Shown here in pieces: positions 54,781 to 63,501 of a DNA stretch of 64,000 nucleotides (its first letter is position 1; each line of letters opens with the position of its first letter). The stretch spans positions 1 to 64,000 of the forward strand of contig JAJFJF010000017.1 of the NCBI GenBank assembly GCA_021774255.1, read 5' to 3'. Below the pieces are notes generated by a model. That model searched no databases, was not told the origin of the DNA, and saw nothing but the letters and a program-made list of their open reading frames with translations. The translations under genes and the position numbers were made by a program. The DNA comes from Gammaproteobacteria bacterium (GTDB taxonomy: Bacteria; Pseudomonadota; Gammaproteobacteria; JAJFJF01).

Positions 54781-54948
54781 TCTGTTGCCGCTAGCAGTTG
54801 AATTCAAGATAAAAAAAAGGCTCAATTCTAAGTTAGAACAACAACCCATATTAATAAGACATTGGAAAATATCTCTGATCAACTCGGTGCCATACAACGA
54901 CTCAAGCAAAATTTGAAAAAATGACCCTCTGTCACTCTTCTCACGTAA

Positions 54949-56268
54949 TTAGCCAATTGCCCACGCTGGCAGATAATAAATGCCATTATTCCTATCGTAG
55001 CGATATTCCCCGTTATAAATAACAAACCCTGCTTTGGCTTTGGGTTCTAAGGCCATAAACTTCAACAAATTTTTTATCTTTTTAGAAGAAACCGTGCGCG
55101 CATACGTCACTTCAAAAGGCAGGATCTGTGGTGCAATCTCAACGACAAAATCGACCTCTGAACCAGTGTGTGTACGCCAATAATAAATCTCTGTATGCTC
55201 AATTTTCCGGTCTAGCCATACACGTAATTCATTCAAAAACCAATTTTCAAATCGATGCCCAATGATAGACGTAGCTTTTAACACCTCAAGCTCATGGATA
55301 CCTGAAAGATAGCTGATCAACCCATTATTGCTCAGGTAACCCTTAGGTGATTTCACAACTCTCTTTACCGTGCTTGCAATAAATGGAAATATTTCCTGAT
55401 ATACCAATGTAGCCTGCAGTATCCCTCGGTATTTTTTAAGTGTATTTCTTGAACAACTCAGCGCTTCTATTATTTTTTTATCGTCACGGATTGAACCTGT
55501 CTGCTCTGCAGAGACTTTTATAAGTTGCTGGAAAAGCCATATATCAGAAATCGTCTCTAAATCTCGGATGTCTTTTTCCAAATAGGTTTGCAAATAATTA
55601 CTTAAATAGCTAATTCTTTTTTCAGTGGTGTCGGCTGTAATGACTTCTGGTAAACCACCCCACTGAAGATGATGAGAGAGCGCTTGCTCAAGTAATTTCT
55701 GCTGAGGGGTTAATTTATGCAGGATTGTATCGATGTGCTCATGAATAGATCCTGTAAGCAACGTATCCAACATCGAAACTTGTTGGTTTTCTATGCCAGG
55801 GTTTTGAAGTAATACCGTTTCATGCAAACTAAATTCGCGTAAAGAAAAAAGCTCAATCCGCCCTGCCAAGCTTTCTGCACTTAGACGATGCAGCTCTAAA
55901 GAACCTGAACCCGTTAAAACAAACTTGATAGCGTTTTGATCCTTATAGTGATCGTATAAAATTTTAATTTGTTCGAATAATTCCGGGCATTTTTGGGCTT
56001 CATCTACCACCACCCAAAGTGGCTCACCTTCACCTATATTTTGCACCGCCGACTGTATGATCATTTTTTTTAATTGGCCATCGATAATTTGTTCACGTTC
56101 TGAACGATGGTCCAAATTAAATGACACCCACTTGTGCTCAGGGTGTTTCGTAATATAGTGCTGAACTAAGGTGGTCTTACCTACTCGACGCTGCCCAAGA
56201 ATTGCAGTCACATAGGGGCTGCAAAATGAGTTGTATATGGCCTTTTGATTTGCTCGATAAGTGTACAT
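54949..56268 (-). CDS. AAA ATPase with C-terminal DUF4143 domain
   Basis: The 439-residue protein has the P-loop LGQRRVGKTTLVQHY near residues 25-39, Walker B region PLWVVVDEAQKC and sensor FVLTGSGSLEL. The C-terminal DUF4143 part includes CSRNTLKKYRGILQATLVYQ and the nuclease-like core GSEVDFVVEIAPQILPFEVTYA. This family is common, mobile-like and often multicopy; the biological role is unclear. It lies antisense between the two giant paralogues, possibly inserted at or causing the duplication. A broken relative is at 31865-32464. Confidence 0.88.
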   Translation of the reverse strand: MYTYRANQKAIYNSFCSPYVTAILGQRRVGKTTLVQHYITKHPEHKWVSFNLDHRSEREQIIDGQLKKMIIQSAVQNIGEGEPLWVVVDEAQKCPELFEQIKILYDHYKDQNAIKFVLTGSGSLELHRLSAESLAGRIELFSLREFSLHETVLLQNPGIENQQVSMLDTLLTGSIHEHIDTILHKLTPQQKLLEQALSHHLQWGGLPEVITADTTEKRISYLSNYLQTYLEKDIRDLETISDIWLFQQLIKVSAEQTGSIRDDKKIIEALSCSRNTLKKYRGILQATLVYQEIFPFIASTVKRVVKSPKGYLSNNGLISYLSGIHELEVLKATSIIGHRFENWFLNELRVWLDRKIEHTEIYYWRTHTGSEVDFVVEIAPQILPFEVTYARTVSSKKIKNLLKFMALEPKAKAGFVIYNGEYRYDRNNGIYYLPAWAIG

Positions 56269-56539
56269 AAATTAAATATTATCACTGCATTGACGAAATT
56301 TCAAAGAAATATTGTCACTTAATAGACTATTTTTACGCCACCCATCAAAGTCTTTAATTTGAAAATATAGTAATAATGGTAGCAATAATTTAAAAAATAC
56401 ATTAAATAACAATTTCTTATGATTAAATCTCCGCAATAAAATAAATAAACCCCAGCCGCTAATGCTTAATAGGATGACCGCCATAACACTGCCAGTCACT
56501 AACATAGAGCACGAAAAAGTTATTCAAATAGCTATTTAA

Positions 56540-56575
56540 TTTACCTCTAGGTGTTACTCCATGTGTAGAGAAAGC
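56540..56575 (+). promoter_or_regulatory. Shared upstream element, copy D
   Basis: It is base-for-base the same as copy C from TTTACC through GAGAAAGC and ends nine bases before the ATG of the second giant gene. Upstream flanks are also similar (TTATTCAAATAGCTAT against TTATTCGAATAGCTAT). Confidence 0.6.
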
Positions 56576-56583
56576 TGCGCAAC

Positions 56584-59500
56584 ATGGCTGGTTTTCAAAT
56601 GCGTTTTTTACTGGTTGAGCTGTTGGTGCTCTTGCTTGTGCCGCTTGCGGCACTTGCCGCAACCCGCTACGTCAGTAACTGCGTTGAGTTACAAGAAATC
56701 AAAAATCATCTCGACGCTGATGTTGTCATCACACAAGATATCGATTGCTCTGACACAAAAAACTGGAATGGCGGCGCCGGCTTTGAGCCGATAGGTCACA
56801 CTGCTGCATTTTTTACTGCTACATTTAACGGCGGGAACTATACGATCTATAACCTGACTATCTATCGCCCCAGCACAAGTTATGTGGGTTTATTTGGGTA
56901 CACTGAGAGACAGAACAGTAAAATAACAAACATCGGTCTGGAAAAAATGGATATTACTGGCGCAGAATTAGTTGGCGGACTCGTAGGAAATCAAAGAGGA
57001 GGAACTATCTCTCAGAGCTATGCCTCGGGAGATGTTTCAGGCTCAAGCGACGTTGGCGGATTCGTGGGTAGAGGGACTACCCTCCAAAACTGCTACGCCA
57101 CAGGCACCGTCTCAGGCTCATATGATGTCGGTGGGCTCATGGGCTGGCAATCTTCTGGTAGCATCACCCAGAGCTATGCCACGAGTACCGTGTCTGGCAA
57201 AGATAGGATCGGTGGACTTGTGGGCGAGCTCAGAGGGACTATCCTCCAGAGCTATGCCACAGGCACGGTGTCTGGCTCAGGTCACTCCGTCGGTGGGCTC
57301 GTGGGCCGGCAATACGGCAGCATCACACAGAGCTATGCTACGGGCAACGTCTCCGGAACAAGCCTTGTTGGCGGGCTCGCAGGCTGGAAATATGGCAGCA
57401 TCACACAGAGCTATGCCGCAGGGCACATCTCAGGCTCAAGTAACACCGGTGGGCTCGTAGGCTATTTAATTTCCGCAATTGTCACACAGAGCTACTGGGA
57501 CATCGAGACCTCAGGCCAAACTATCAGTGACGGCGGAACAGGCAAAACCACAGAGCAGATGTACCGCCAAGCGACCTTCGTTGATTGGGACTTCAATAAT
57601 ATCTGGGAAATCGATGAAGACCGTGATTACCCAAAATTGCAGGCGCTTGCTATACCTATCGTTCTGCTGTCTCCCATCGCGGATCAATCTGTAGGCGTTA
57701 ACGAACCTTTTGCTTTGTATTTTTCGGAAGAGATGTTTTATGACCCGAGCGACCCTGAGCTGGAATATACTGTGCGGCTATCAAGCGACGCGCCCCTGCC
57801 CACCTGGCTCACCTTTTCAGAAGGGCTGCTTTGCTTCCCGCAAGGAGACTACTGTCTGTTGGGCACGCCGCGCTCTGGCGATCAAGGCAGTTACTCGATT
57901 GAGGTCATCGCGACTAACGATCAAGGCGACAGCGCAAGTGATACTTTTGTGCTTACCGTGCTTAACCAAGATCCTGTACAAAATAGACCCTTGAGTAATC
58001 ATGCCACCGATCTCGGTATCTTTTGGACCTACACGTTTGCGGCTGATACCTTTTTTGATCCGGATTTTGATGCACTAACATACACGGCAATTTTTAATGG
58101 AGAAGCTCTGCCCGCTTGGATGAACTTCACCAGCAGCACGCGCACGATAGAAGGTATTCCCATTTCAGGGGCGCAAGGTAGCCACACGATAGCTATCACC
58201 GCCAGTGATGATTTTGGCGGCAGCGTGCACGGCGATTTTTCACTGACCGTGCGTAATCGCGCGCCCGTGCTACAAAACCCCATCGATCCACTTGAAGCTT
58301 TCAACGGCGAGCTGTTTGAGTGGACAATGCCGCCTGATACCTTTAGCGATGAAGATGGTGATGTGCTTACTTACAATATCACACGTGTCGGTGGTGCACC
58401 GCTGCCCGACTGGCTTACCTTTGAAGGCAGCAGCGCGCAGTTGTCCGGCACACCGACGCAACGTGCAATAGAAGCGCTTGAGCTCACTGCCAATGACGGC
58501 TTTGGCGGGCAAGCGAGCACCACGCTTACACTCACCGTACCCAACACGCCACCACGCGTCGTGACACCTTTGCCCAACCAAGCGGCCGACTTAGACGAAG
58601 CGTTTGATTTTGAGGTACCCGAAAATACCTTTGAAGATATTGATGACGACCCACTGAGCTACTCTGCCTTTTTATTTGGCGGCACGCCGCTGCCAGACTG
58701 GATGCACTTTGATGCAAGCACGCGCACCTTTTCAGGCATTGCTGAAGAGCGCAACTCTTACACTGTTGTTGTGCAAGTCGACGACGGTGCCGGCGGGCAA
58801 GCCAGCACGTCGTTTGAATTTCGAGTGGCTAACCAAGCACCGCAATTAAATCAAACACTCAGCAATCATACTGTCTGGGTGAGTGAACAATGGATATTTT
58901 CTTTCGACCAAGATTTATTTGTGGATCCCGATGGCGATGCGCTGATCTATTCGGCGACGCAGCCAAACAGTGCACCGCTGCCTGTGTGGCTTGTGTTTAA
59001 TGCCACCGCACGCACCTTCATCGGCACACCGCCTTCGGGGGTGCAAGGTATTGTTGCGCTTGTTATCTTCGCAGAAGATGGCTTTGGCGGGCAAGGCAGC
59101 GTGATGTTTTATTTGATTATTCCCAATCGCGCGCCTGAACTTGTTACGCCCATTGATGAACAACGCTTCCATGCTGAGCAAGCTTTTATCTGGCCATTGC
59201 CCAATGGCACGTTTATCGACCCCGACGACGATCCGCTACACTACACCGCGCAGCAACCCGGTGGCGCGCCGCTACCTACGGGTACCATAATCAATACCAA
59301 CACCGGCGCCCTGTCTGGCACGCTCGCAACAGATCAAACACCCTTCACTCTTGAAATCACGGCATTTGATGATTTCAGCGGGCAAGCATCAACAAGCTTT
59401 GATGTCGCGATTAATCATCTGCCGGTGGTGGAAGGCTTTATTGATAGTCAACAAGCAACGGTCGGAAATCCTTTTCTCTTGACCTTTCCGCCAACTCTCT

Positions 59501-60951
59501 TTACCGATCCAGATGGGGACGTATTACGCTATGAAGCAAGAGAAAACAATGCGGGCGAGTTGCCCGGTTGGATAAGTTTAAATAGCGACACCCGTACCTT
59601 TATCGGCACGCCCGCGCTCGCTGATCAAGGTTTCTTGTTTGTAGAGCTCTTTGCTGTTGACCCTTATGGTGGCCGTGCCAGCACCGTGTTTGGCATTGCG
59701 ATCTCTGATTTAAGCGGTAATCAACCACCCTATGTGGCGGTGACTATCCCCACGCAAACGGCCTACAGCAGCACCAGCTTTTTATTTACGTTTGATGAAG
59801 GCACGTTTGAAGATCCCGATGGCGATGCACTGACTTACACCGCCTCTTTGGAAGGCGGCGCGCCGCTGCCGCCTTGGCTTTACTTTGCAGATGAATTACG
59901 CCAGTTCTCCGGCGTGCCGCCTGCGATTGGCAGCTTGCGTATTTCGGTACGTGCTGCCGACGGCAATGGTGGCTTGGCACTCAATACCTTTTCACTGTTA
60001 ATCGAAGATGCGACCAATCATCCACCTGAGGTTTTCAACCCCCTCTCAAATCAAAAGGCCAGCGTGGGCGAGCCGTTTTTATTGCCTATCCCCGCAGACA
60101 CTTTCCGCGACCCTAACGAAGATGCACTGATTTACACGGCATTAAAGGAAAATGGTTCGCCGTTGCCCGGTTGGCTCACCTTTGACCCGGCTACTCGCAC
60201 CTTTTCAGGTAAACCGGGCTGGCGAGACACCGGCACCTTTCAAAGTGACCGGGTACACACCCTTGAACTGCGTGCCAGTGATGGGGAAGGCAGCGCCACG
60301 CTGCAATTCAAGCTCGCCGTCACAGGCAAGTCACTTTTGGATGAGCTCTTTGAGGCCGGCAAAATCATTGTGCCTATTGCCTCTGTACTGCTGAGCATTT
60401 ATCTCGCACGCGCCAAACTCTGGAACTTTTTTATGACGAGGTACTATCGGAAAGGAAAAGTGTTTGCTTATGTGGGTGAGCCTTTTTCTCTTCCTGCCGG
60501 TTTAGATAACAAAGTCTACAAGTGGACCAAGGCTTTTGAGTATGGCAAAGAATTGCGAAGTGGAACCAAACTGCCTGAGTGGCTAAAGGAAGTTAAAACA
60601 CCACTGGGTATCGCTGGCACACCCGAAGCAAAAGACGTTGGTCGTTGTACTTTGTGTGTTTACCGGGAAAGCGGCCGCATTGCCAAAGAAGTCGAACTCA
60701 TTGTCTGCCAGCGAGGAGAGGGCGAGACAGAGGATGACTCACCACCCGAAGCAGACAATCACACCACCTGCTGGGCACGCTTTATCGAATCATGCTGGTC
60801 AGGCAAAAAATCGGGTGCCGTGTGGCGACAAATGCGAACACTTGTGCACCGTCAACGAGGCGGCACCGCCATGGCGCCACTGATTGACCCCGCCGCAGTT
60901 GGAGACACAAGCGCTGTAAACGACGACGGAAAAGGTGACAACGCAGCATAA
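56584..60951 (+). CDS. Giant GLUG plus cadherin-like repeat surface protein (paralogue 2)
   Basis: The 1455-residue paralogue of the 50152 gene has the same order: signal peptide (FLLVELLVLLLVPLAALA), about seven GLUG repeats (residues 115-325), nine cadherin-like repeats (357-1245), one membrane helix near 1258-1275 and a cytoplasmic tail ending in a nearly identical WRQMRTLVHRQRGGTAMAP. It is shorter by about two GLUG units and by part of the tail (loss of the SVTSKSAAKPNS segment). Repeats 5, 7, 8 and 9 are almost identical to paralogue 1 even in DNA, while repeats 2-4 and the GLUG block differ more, suggesting duplication followed by gene conversion. Confidence 0.85.
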   Translation: MAGFQMRFLLVELLVLLLVPLAALAATRYVSNCVELQEIKNHLDADVVITQDIDCSDTKNWNGGAGFEPIGHTAAFFTATFNGGNYTIYNLTIYRPSTSYVGLFGYTERQNSKITNIGLEKMDITGAELVGGLVGNQRGGTISQSYASGDVSGSSDVGGFVGRGTTLQNCYATGTVSGSYDVGGLMGWQSSGSITQSYATSTVSGKDRIGGLVGELRGTILQSYATGTVSGSGHSVGGLVGRQYGSITQSYATGNVSGTSLVGGLAGWKYGSITQSYAAGHISGSSNTGGLVGYLISAIVTQSYWDIETSGQTISDGGTGKTTEQMYRQATFVDWDFNNIWEIDEDRDYPKLQALAIPIVLLSPIADQSVGVNEPFALYFSEEMFYDPSDPELEYTVRLSSDAPLPTWLTFSEGLLCFPQGDYCLLGTPRSGDQGSYSIEVIATNDQGDSASDTFVLTVLNQDPVQNRPLSNHATDLGIFWTYTFAADTFFDPDFDALTYTAIFNGEALPAWMNFTSSTRTIEGIPISGAQGSHTIAITASDDFGGSVHGDFSLTVRNRAPVLQNPIDPLEAFNGELFEWTMPPDTFSDEDGDVLTYNITRVGGAPLPDWLTFEGSSAQLSGTPTQRAIEALELTANDGFGGQASTTLTLTVPNTPPRVVTPLPNQAADLDEAFDFEVPENTFEDIDDDPLSYSAFLFGGTPLPDWMHFDASTRTFSGIAEERNSYTVVVQVDDGAGGQASTSFEFRVANQAPQLNQTLSNHTVWVSEQWIFSFDQDLFVDPDGDALIYSATQPNSAPLPVWLVFNATARTFIGTPPSGVQGIVALVIFAEDGFGGQGSVMFYLIIPNRAPELVTPIDEQRFHAEQAFIWPLPNGTFIDPDDDPLHYTAQQPGGAPLPTGTIINTNTGALSGTLATDQTPFTLEITAFDDFSGQASTSFDVAINHLPVVEGFIDSQQATVGNPFLLTFPPTLFTDPDGDVLRYEARENNAGELPGWISLNSDTRTFIGTPALADQGFLFVELFAVDPYGGRASTVFGIAISDLSGNQPPYVAVTIPTQTAYSSTSFLFTFDEGTFEDPDGDALTYTASLEGGAPLPPWLYFADELRQFSGVPPAIGSLRISVRAADGNGGLALNTFSLLIEDATNHPPEVFNPLSNQKASVGEPFLLPIPADTFRDPNEDALIYTALKENGSPLPGWLTFDPATRTFSGKPGWRDTGTFQSDRVHTLELRASDGEGSATLQFKLAVTGKSLLDELFEAGKIIVPIASVLLSIYLARAKLWNFFMTRYYRKGKVFAYVGEPFSLPAGLDNKVYKWTKAFEYGKELRSGTKLPEWLKEVKTPLGIAGTPEAKDVGRCTLCVYRESGRIAKEVELIVCQRGEGETEDDSPPEADNHTTCWARFIESCWSGKKSGAVWRQMRTLVHRQRGGTAMAPLIDPAAVGDTSAVNDDGKGDNAA

Positions 60952-61217
60952 TCTGTTGCCGCTATCAGTTGAATCCAAGATAAAAAAAAGCGGCAAAATT
61001 AAGTTATTTAAATAACCCTGTATGCGGGTTCAGTCTCTTCCAATGCACAAATGTGCGTTTCTGACTCCAGAAAAAACTTATATGTACGGTAAGCATCCAA
61101 TCAGTAATTTCACTCAGCAACTTGAGCAACTCGTATGCCCTGAAGCTAAGTACGCAGGCCCCCTTCAAATCAAAGCTAAGCGCCATTAGCCTGGATCCTG
61201 CTTTCGATAGATCTTTT
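60952..61217. other. Intergenic region after paralogue 2
   Basis: The first 40 bases are homologous to the sequence after paralogue 1 (TCTGTTGCCGCTA.CAGTTGAAT), so the duplication covered the 3' flank. GTTATTTAAATAAC at about 61003-61016 is a perfect palindrome. No gene is convincing here; a frame running into the bicupin gene from 61122 is an artefact of an open upstream region. Confidence 0.5.
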
Positions 61218-61235
61218 ATTTCAGTACAATGCAGG
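61218..61235 (+). promoter_or_regulatory. Putative promoter core of the bicupin lipoprotein gene
   Basis: ATTTCAGTACAATGCAGG holds a -10-like TACAAT and differs at one position from the string at 154-171 before the other large lipoprotein gene. It lies 52 bases before the ATG. Confidence 0.4.
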
Positions 61236-61286
61236 CGTTATGGCGCAGCCGCGCCCAGGAATACATGGATTAATCAGGAGAAAAGC

Positions 61287-62033
61287 ATGCATCTATTTTA
61301 TAAAACGTTCGTATTGAGTGCCGGATTATTGGTATTGGCGGCTTGTTCTGATCCGGAAGCATACCGTGACCCCATCAAAGTCTCTCCTGATATTTATACG
61401 GTACTCGGTGAAAACGACAATGTGCGTGTGCTGGAAGCCAGCCTCGCGCCGGGTCAAGAAACCGAAGCGCACTCGCACCACGAAAGTGTCGTTTATGTGC
61501 TAGAAGGTGGCGTACTTTCTGTGAGTATGCCGAAGCCCACCATCAGCGACCCATCAGAAACGCCTGACATTTTATATCTTGAAACAAATTCTGCTTTCTT
61601 CCGCGATCCTGTTGCATTGCATACTGTCGAAAATATCGGTGATACGGATGTCAATTGGTTGATCTTTGAATTAAAAGCACCCGTCTTCGAAAGGGATTTT
61701 GATTTATTTGATCACGAAGATAGCGAATCCATCGATGCTGTTTATATCACGCCCGATGTATATGACGTGCTATTTGAAGACGATGATATGCGTGTGCTAC
61801 ATGGCCATTTGGTCCCAGGTGCAAGTGAAGACAGCATGCATTCACACCCTGAAATGGTGGTGTATCTGCTTGCGGGTGATGAGCTGACGCTTCACACCCC
61901 AGAAGGATTGACGACTATTGAACTGACACCCGGTAGCGTGAGTTTTTACGACGCGGTTGACCGACACTATGCGGAAAATAGCGCTGATACGGTTGTCGCT
62001 TGGATTGTTATCGAATTTAAGAACCGGAAATAG
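61287..62033 (+). CDS. Bicupin lipoprotein
   Basis: The 248-residue protein has a lipoprotein signal peptide (FVLSAGLLVLAAC) and two cupin domains in tandem. The first shows SLAPGQETEAHSHHESVVYVLEGG, the second HLVPGASEDSMHSHPEMVVYLLAGD; each keeps a His-rich metal motif. Each half starts with a similar PDIYTVLGENDNVRVL or PDVYDVLFEDDDMRVL, so the gene arose by internal duplication. The substrate is unknown. AGGAG six bases before the ATG at 61287 fixes the start; the frame upstream to 61122 is not coding. Confidence 0.88.
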   Translation: MHLFYKTFVLSAGLLVLAACSDPEAYRDPIKVSPDIYTVLGENDNVRVLEASLAPGQETEAHSHHESVVYVLEGGVLSVSMPKPTISDPSETPDILYLETNSAFFRDPVALHTVENIGDTDVNWLIFELKAPVFERDFDLFDHEDSESIDAVYITPDVYDVLFEDDDMRVLHGHLVPGASEDSMHSHPEMVVYLLAGDELTLHTPEGLTTIELTPGSVSFYDAVDRHYAENSADTVVAWIVIEFKNRK

Positions 62034-62724
62034 TGTGCATCGCGTTTTGTATCCAGTCGTGCACTTCTTGATTGATTTCAGTCGCGGTTTTGCCGTGACT
62101 GTCAATCGAGGGGCCAATCACTAACTTGATAGTACCTGGCTTTTTAATAAAGCCACGCCGCGGCCAGTATTCCCCTGCATTGAGTGCAATAGGAATAACA
62201 GGGTAACCGCTTTTCTCAGCCAATAATGCTCCACCTATTGCAAAGCGACGTGTCATCCCCGGTTGCACGCGCGTGCCTTCCGGGAAAATAATCACCGTGC
62301 GACCGTCTTTTAAACGGTTCAGGCCTTGCTCAATCACTTGTTCGCGCGAGGCACGCTTTCGGTTAATTGCAATCGGCCGCTGCATAGCGAGCGCCCAACC
62401 AAAAACAGGAATGAAGAGCAGCTCACGTTTAAGCACCCAAGCATGACGAGGAAACAAACATTGCAGTGCCATCGTCTCCCATGACGATTGATGTTTGCAT
62501 AATACAATCGCATTATTGTCTTTTCGTAGATGCTCTCGCCCTTCAACGTGATAATTTAACCCACAAGTGACTTTTAGCCACCATAAACTAAACCATGCCC
62601 ACGCTACGCTGGACCAATGGCGATGCCCCTTGGGCAGCACGACATTTAGCATGGCGGCGGTGGAAAAAAATACCGTGCCAATGTAAAAGCCGATATAGAA
62701 AAATATAGAACGTATCAATTGCAT
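62017..62724 (-). CDS. plsC: 1-acyl-sn-glycerol-3-phosphate acyltransferase
   Basis: The 235-residue membrane enzyme makes phosphatidic acid. It has an N-terminal hydrophobic segment (SIFFYIGFYIGTVFFSTAAML), the acyltransferase motif I CKHQSSWETMAL (HX4E rather than HX4D, as in a common proteobacterial subfamily) and motif III VIIFPEGTRVQPG. I start at ATG 62724; the longer frame adds residues (PSRGEGWGEGL) translated from the REP-like repeat. It follows gmhB and glyS on the minus strand. Confidence 0.92.
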   Translation of the reverse strand: MQLIRSIFFYIGFYIGTVFFSTAAMLNVVLPKGHRHWSSVAWAWFSLWWLKVTCGLNYHVEGREHLRKDNNAIVLCKHQSSWETMALQCLFPRHAWVLKRELLFIPVFGWALAMQRPIAINRKRASREQVIEQGLNRLKDGRTVIIFPEGTRVQPGMTRRFAIGGALLAEKSGYPVIPIALNAGEYWPRRGFIKKPGTIKLVIGPSIDSHGKTATEINQEVHDWIQNAMHTISGS

Positions 62725-62738
62725 GTTAGTCTTTAATA

Positions 62739-62779
62739 ACCCCTCACCCCAACCCTCTCCCCTTGAAGGGGAGAGGGGG
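62739..62779. repeat. REP-like palindrome, copy 5
   Basis: CCCCTCACCCCAACCCTCTCCCC faces GGGGAGAGGG around TTGAA. It lies between plsC and gmhB and, read in frame, creates a false N-terminal extension of plsC. Confidence 0.85.
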
Positions 62780-62888
62780 TCATTTGATAAGATCGCCACT
62801 GCTTGCCTCCCGACGTGTCTCCCGAAGCCTTGGCGTAGGGAGGCGCTTTAACATAGGGAGGCCCAGGGCGCTCGAAATATATTTCTCA

Positions 62889-62918
62889 CTCCTCTCCTCT
62901 TGGAGGGGAGAAGGAGAG
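62889..62918. repeat. REP-like palindrome, copy 6 (diverged)
   Basis: CTCCTCTCCTC and GAGGGGAGAAGGAG pair around TTG. Another small inverted repeat, GCCTCCC...GGGAGGC, occupies about 62807-62864. The whole 62725-62951 interval seems made of such repeats. Confidence 0.65.
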
Positions 62919-62951
62919 CATTCTTTTAAATATCGCTGAAGCTGAATAGCT

Positions 62952-63488
62952 TTACTCTATTTTTAGCAAAGCATCAACGGCTGTGCTCAAATCATCATAA
63001 ACAATCACCCCTTCTGGGATCCCCGCTGCCAGGGTTTCTTCACCTTGCCCCGTGCGCACCAATATAGGCTGGCCGCCCACGGCAAGCCCCGCTTCCAGAT
63101 CACTGAGCTTATCACCGATAACCGGCACATCCGTTAAGTCACCGTGTTTTGCTGCAATTTGTTCAAACAACCCAGTTTTAGGCTTGCGGCAATCACAGTG
63201 GTCATCTGGATGATGCGGGCAAAAAAACACACCATCAACATGCCCACCCACAGCAGCCAATGCCTGTGCCATTTTTTGATGAATAGCCGTTAACGTCGCT
63301 TCATCAAAAAAACCTCGCGCCAAACCAGACTGATTGGTCACCACCATCACTTTTATATTTGCCGCATTTAAACGGGCAATGGCTTCTAGACTGCCGGGGA
63401 TGGGGATCCATTCTTCAGGCGATCGGATATAAGTCGCACTGTCTTGATTAATGACCCCGTCGCGGTCTAATACCACTAAAGATAACAT
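62952..63488 (-). CDS. gmhB: D-glycero-beta-D-manno-heptose-1,7-bisphosphate 7-phosphatase
   Basis: The 178-residue HAD phosphatase acts in ADP-heptose synthesis for the LPS core. Motif I is VVLDRDGVINQDS with both Asp; VVTNQSGLARGFF, CPHHPDDHCDCRKPKTGLF (the Cys/His zinc site of GmhB) and VIGDKLSDLEAG follow. I start at ATG 63488 (MLSLVVLDRDG); the gene overlaps none of glyS from this start. It lies in the gammaproteobacterial glyS-gmhB-plsC run. Confidence 0.94.
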   Translation of the reverse strand: MLSLVVLDRDGVINQDSATYIRSPEEWIPIPGSLEAIARLNAANIKVMVVTNQSGLARGFFDEATLTAIHQKMAQALAAVGGHVDGVFFCPHHPDDHCDCRKPKTGLFEQIAAKHGDLTDVPVIGDKLSDLEAGLAVGGQPILVRTGQGEETLAAGIPEGVIVYDDLSTAVDALLKIE

Positions 63489-63501
63489 ACGCTGCCGCTC
63501 G

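Noticed and set aside
54850-54924. Short frame reading LENISDQLGAIQRLKQNLKK after paralogue 1
   Set aside because: About 22 codons with a helix-like end, perhaps a gene remnant, but too short to assign.
56272-56505. 77-codon minus-strand frame with hydrophobic stretches just upstream of the AAA ATPase
   Set aside because: Hydrophobicity can arise from AT-rich DNA. There is no ribosome site or recognisable family, and the C-terminal half looks random. A small membrane protein cannot be fully excluded.
61122-61286. Open frame extending the bicupin lipoprotein upstream
   Set aside because: The signal peptide begins at 61287 after a good AGGAG; the extension would bury it and has no family similarity.
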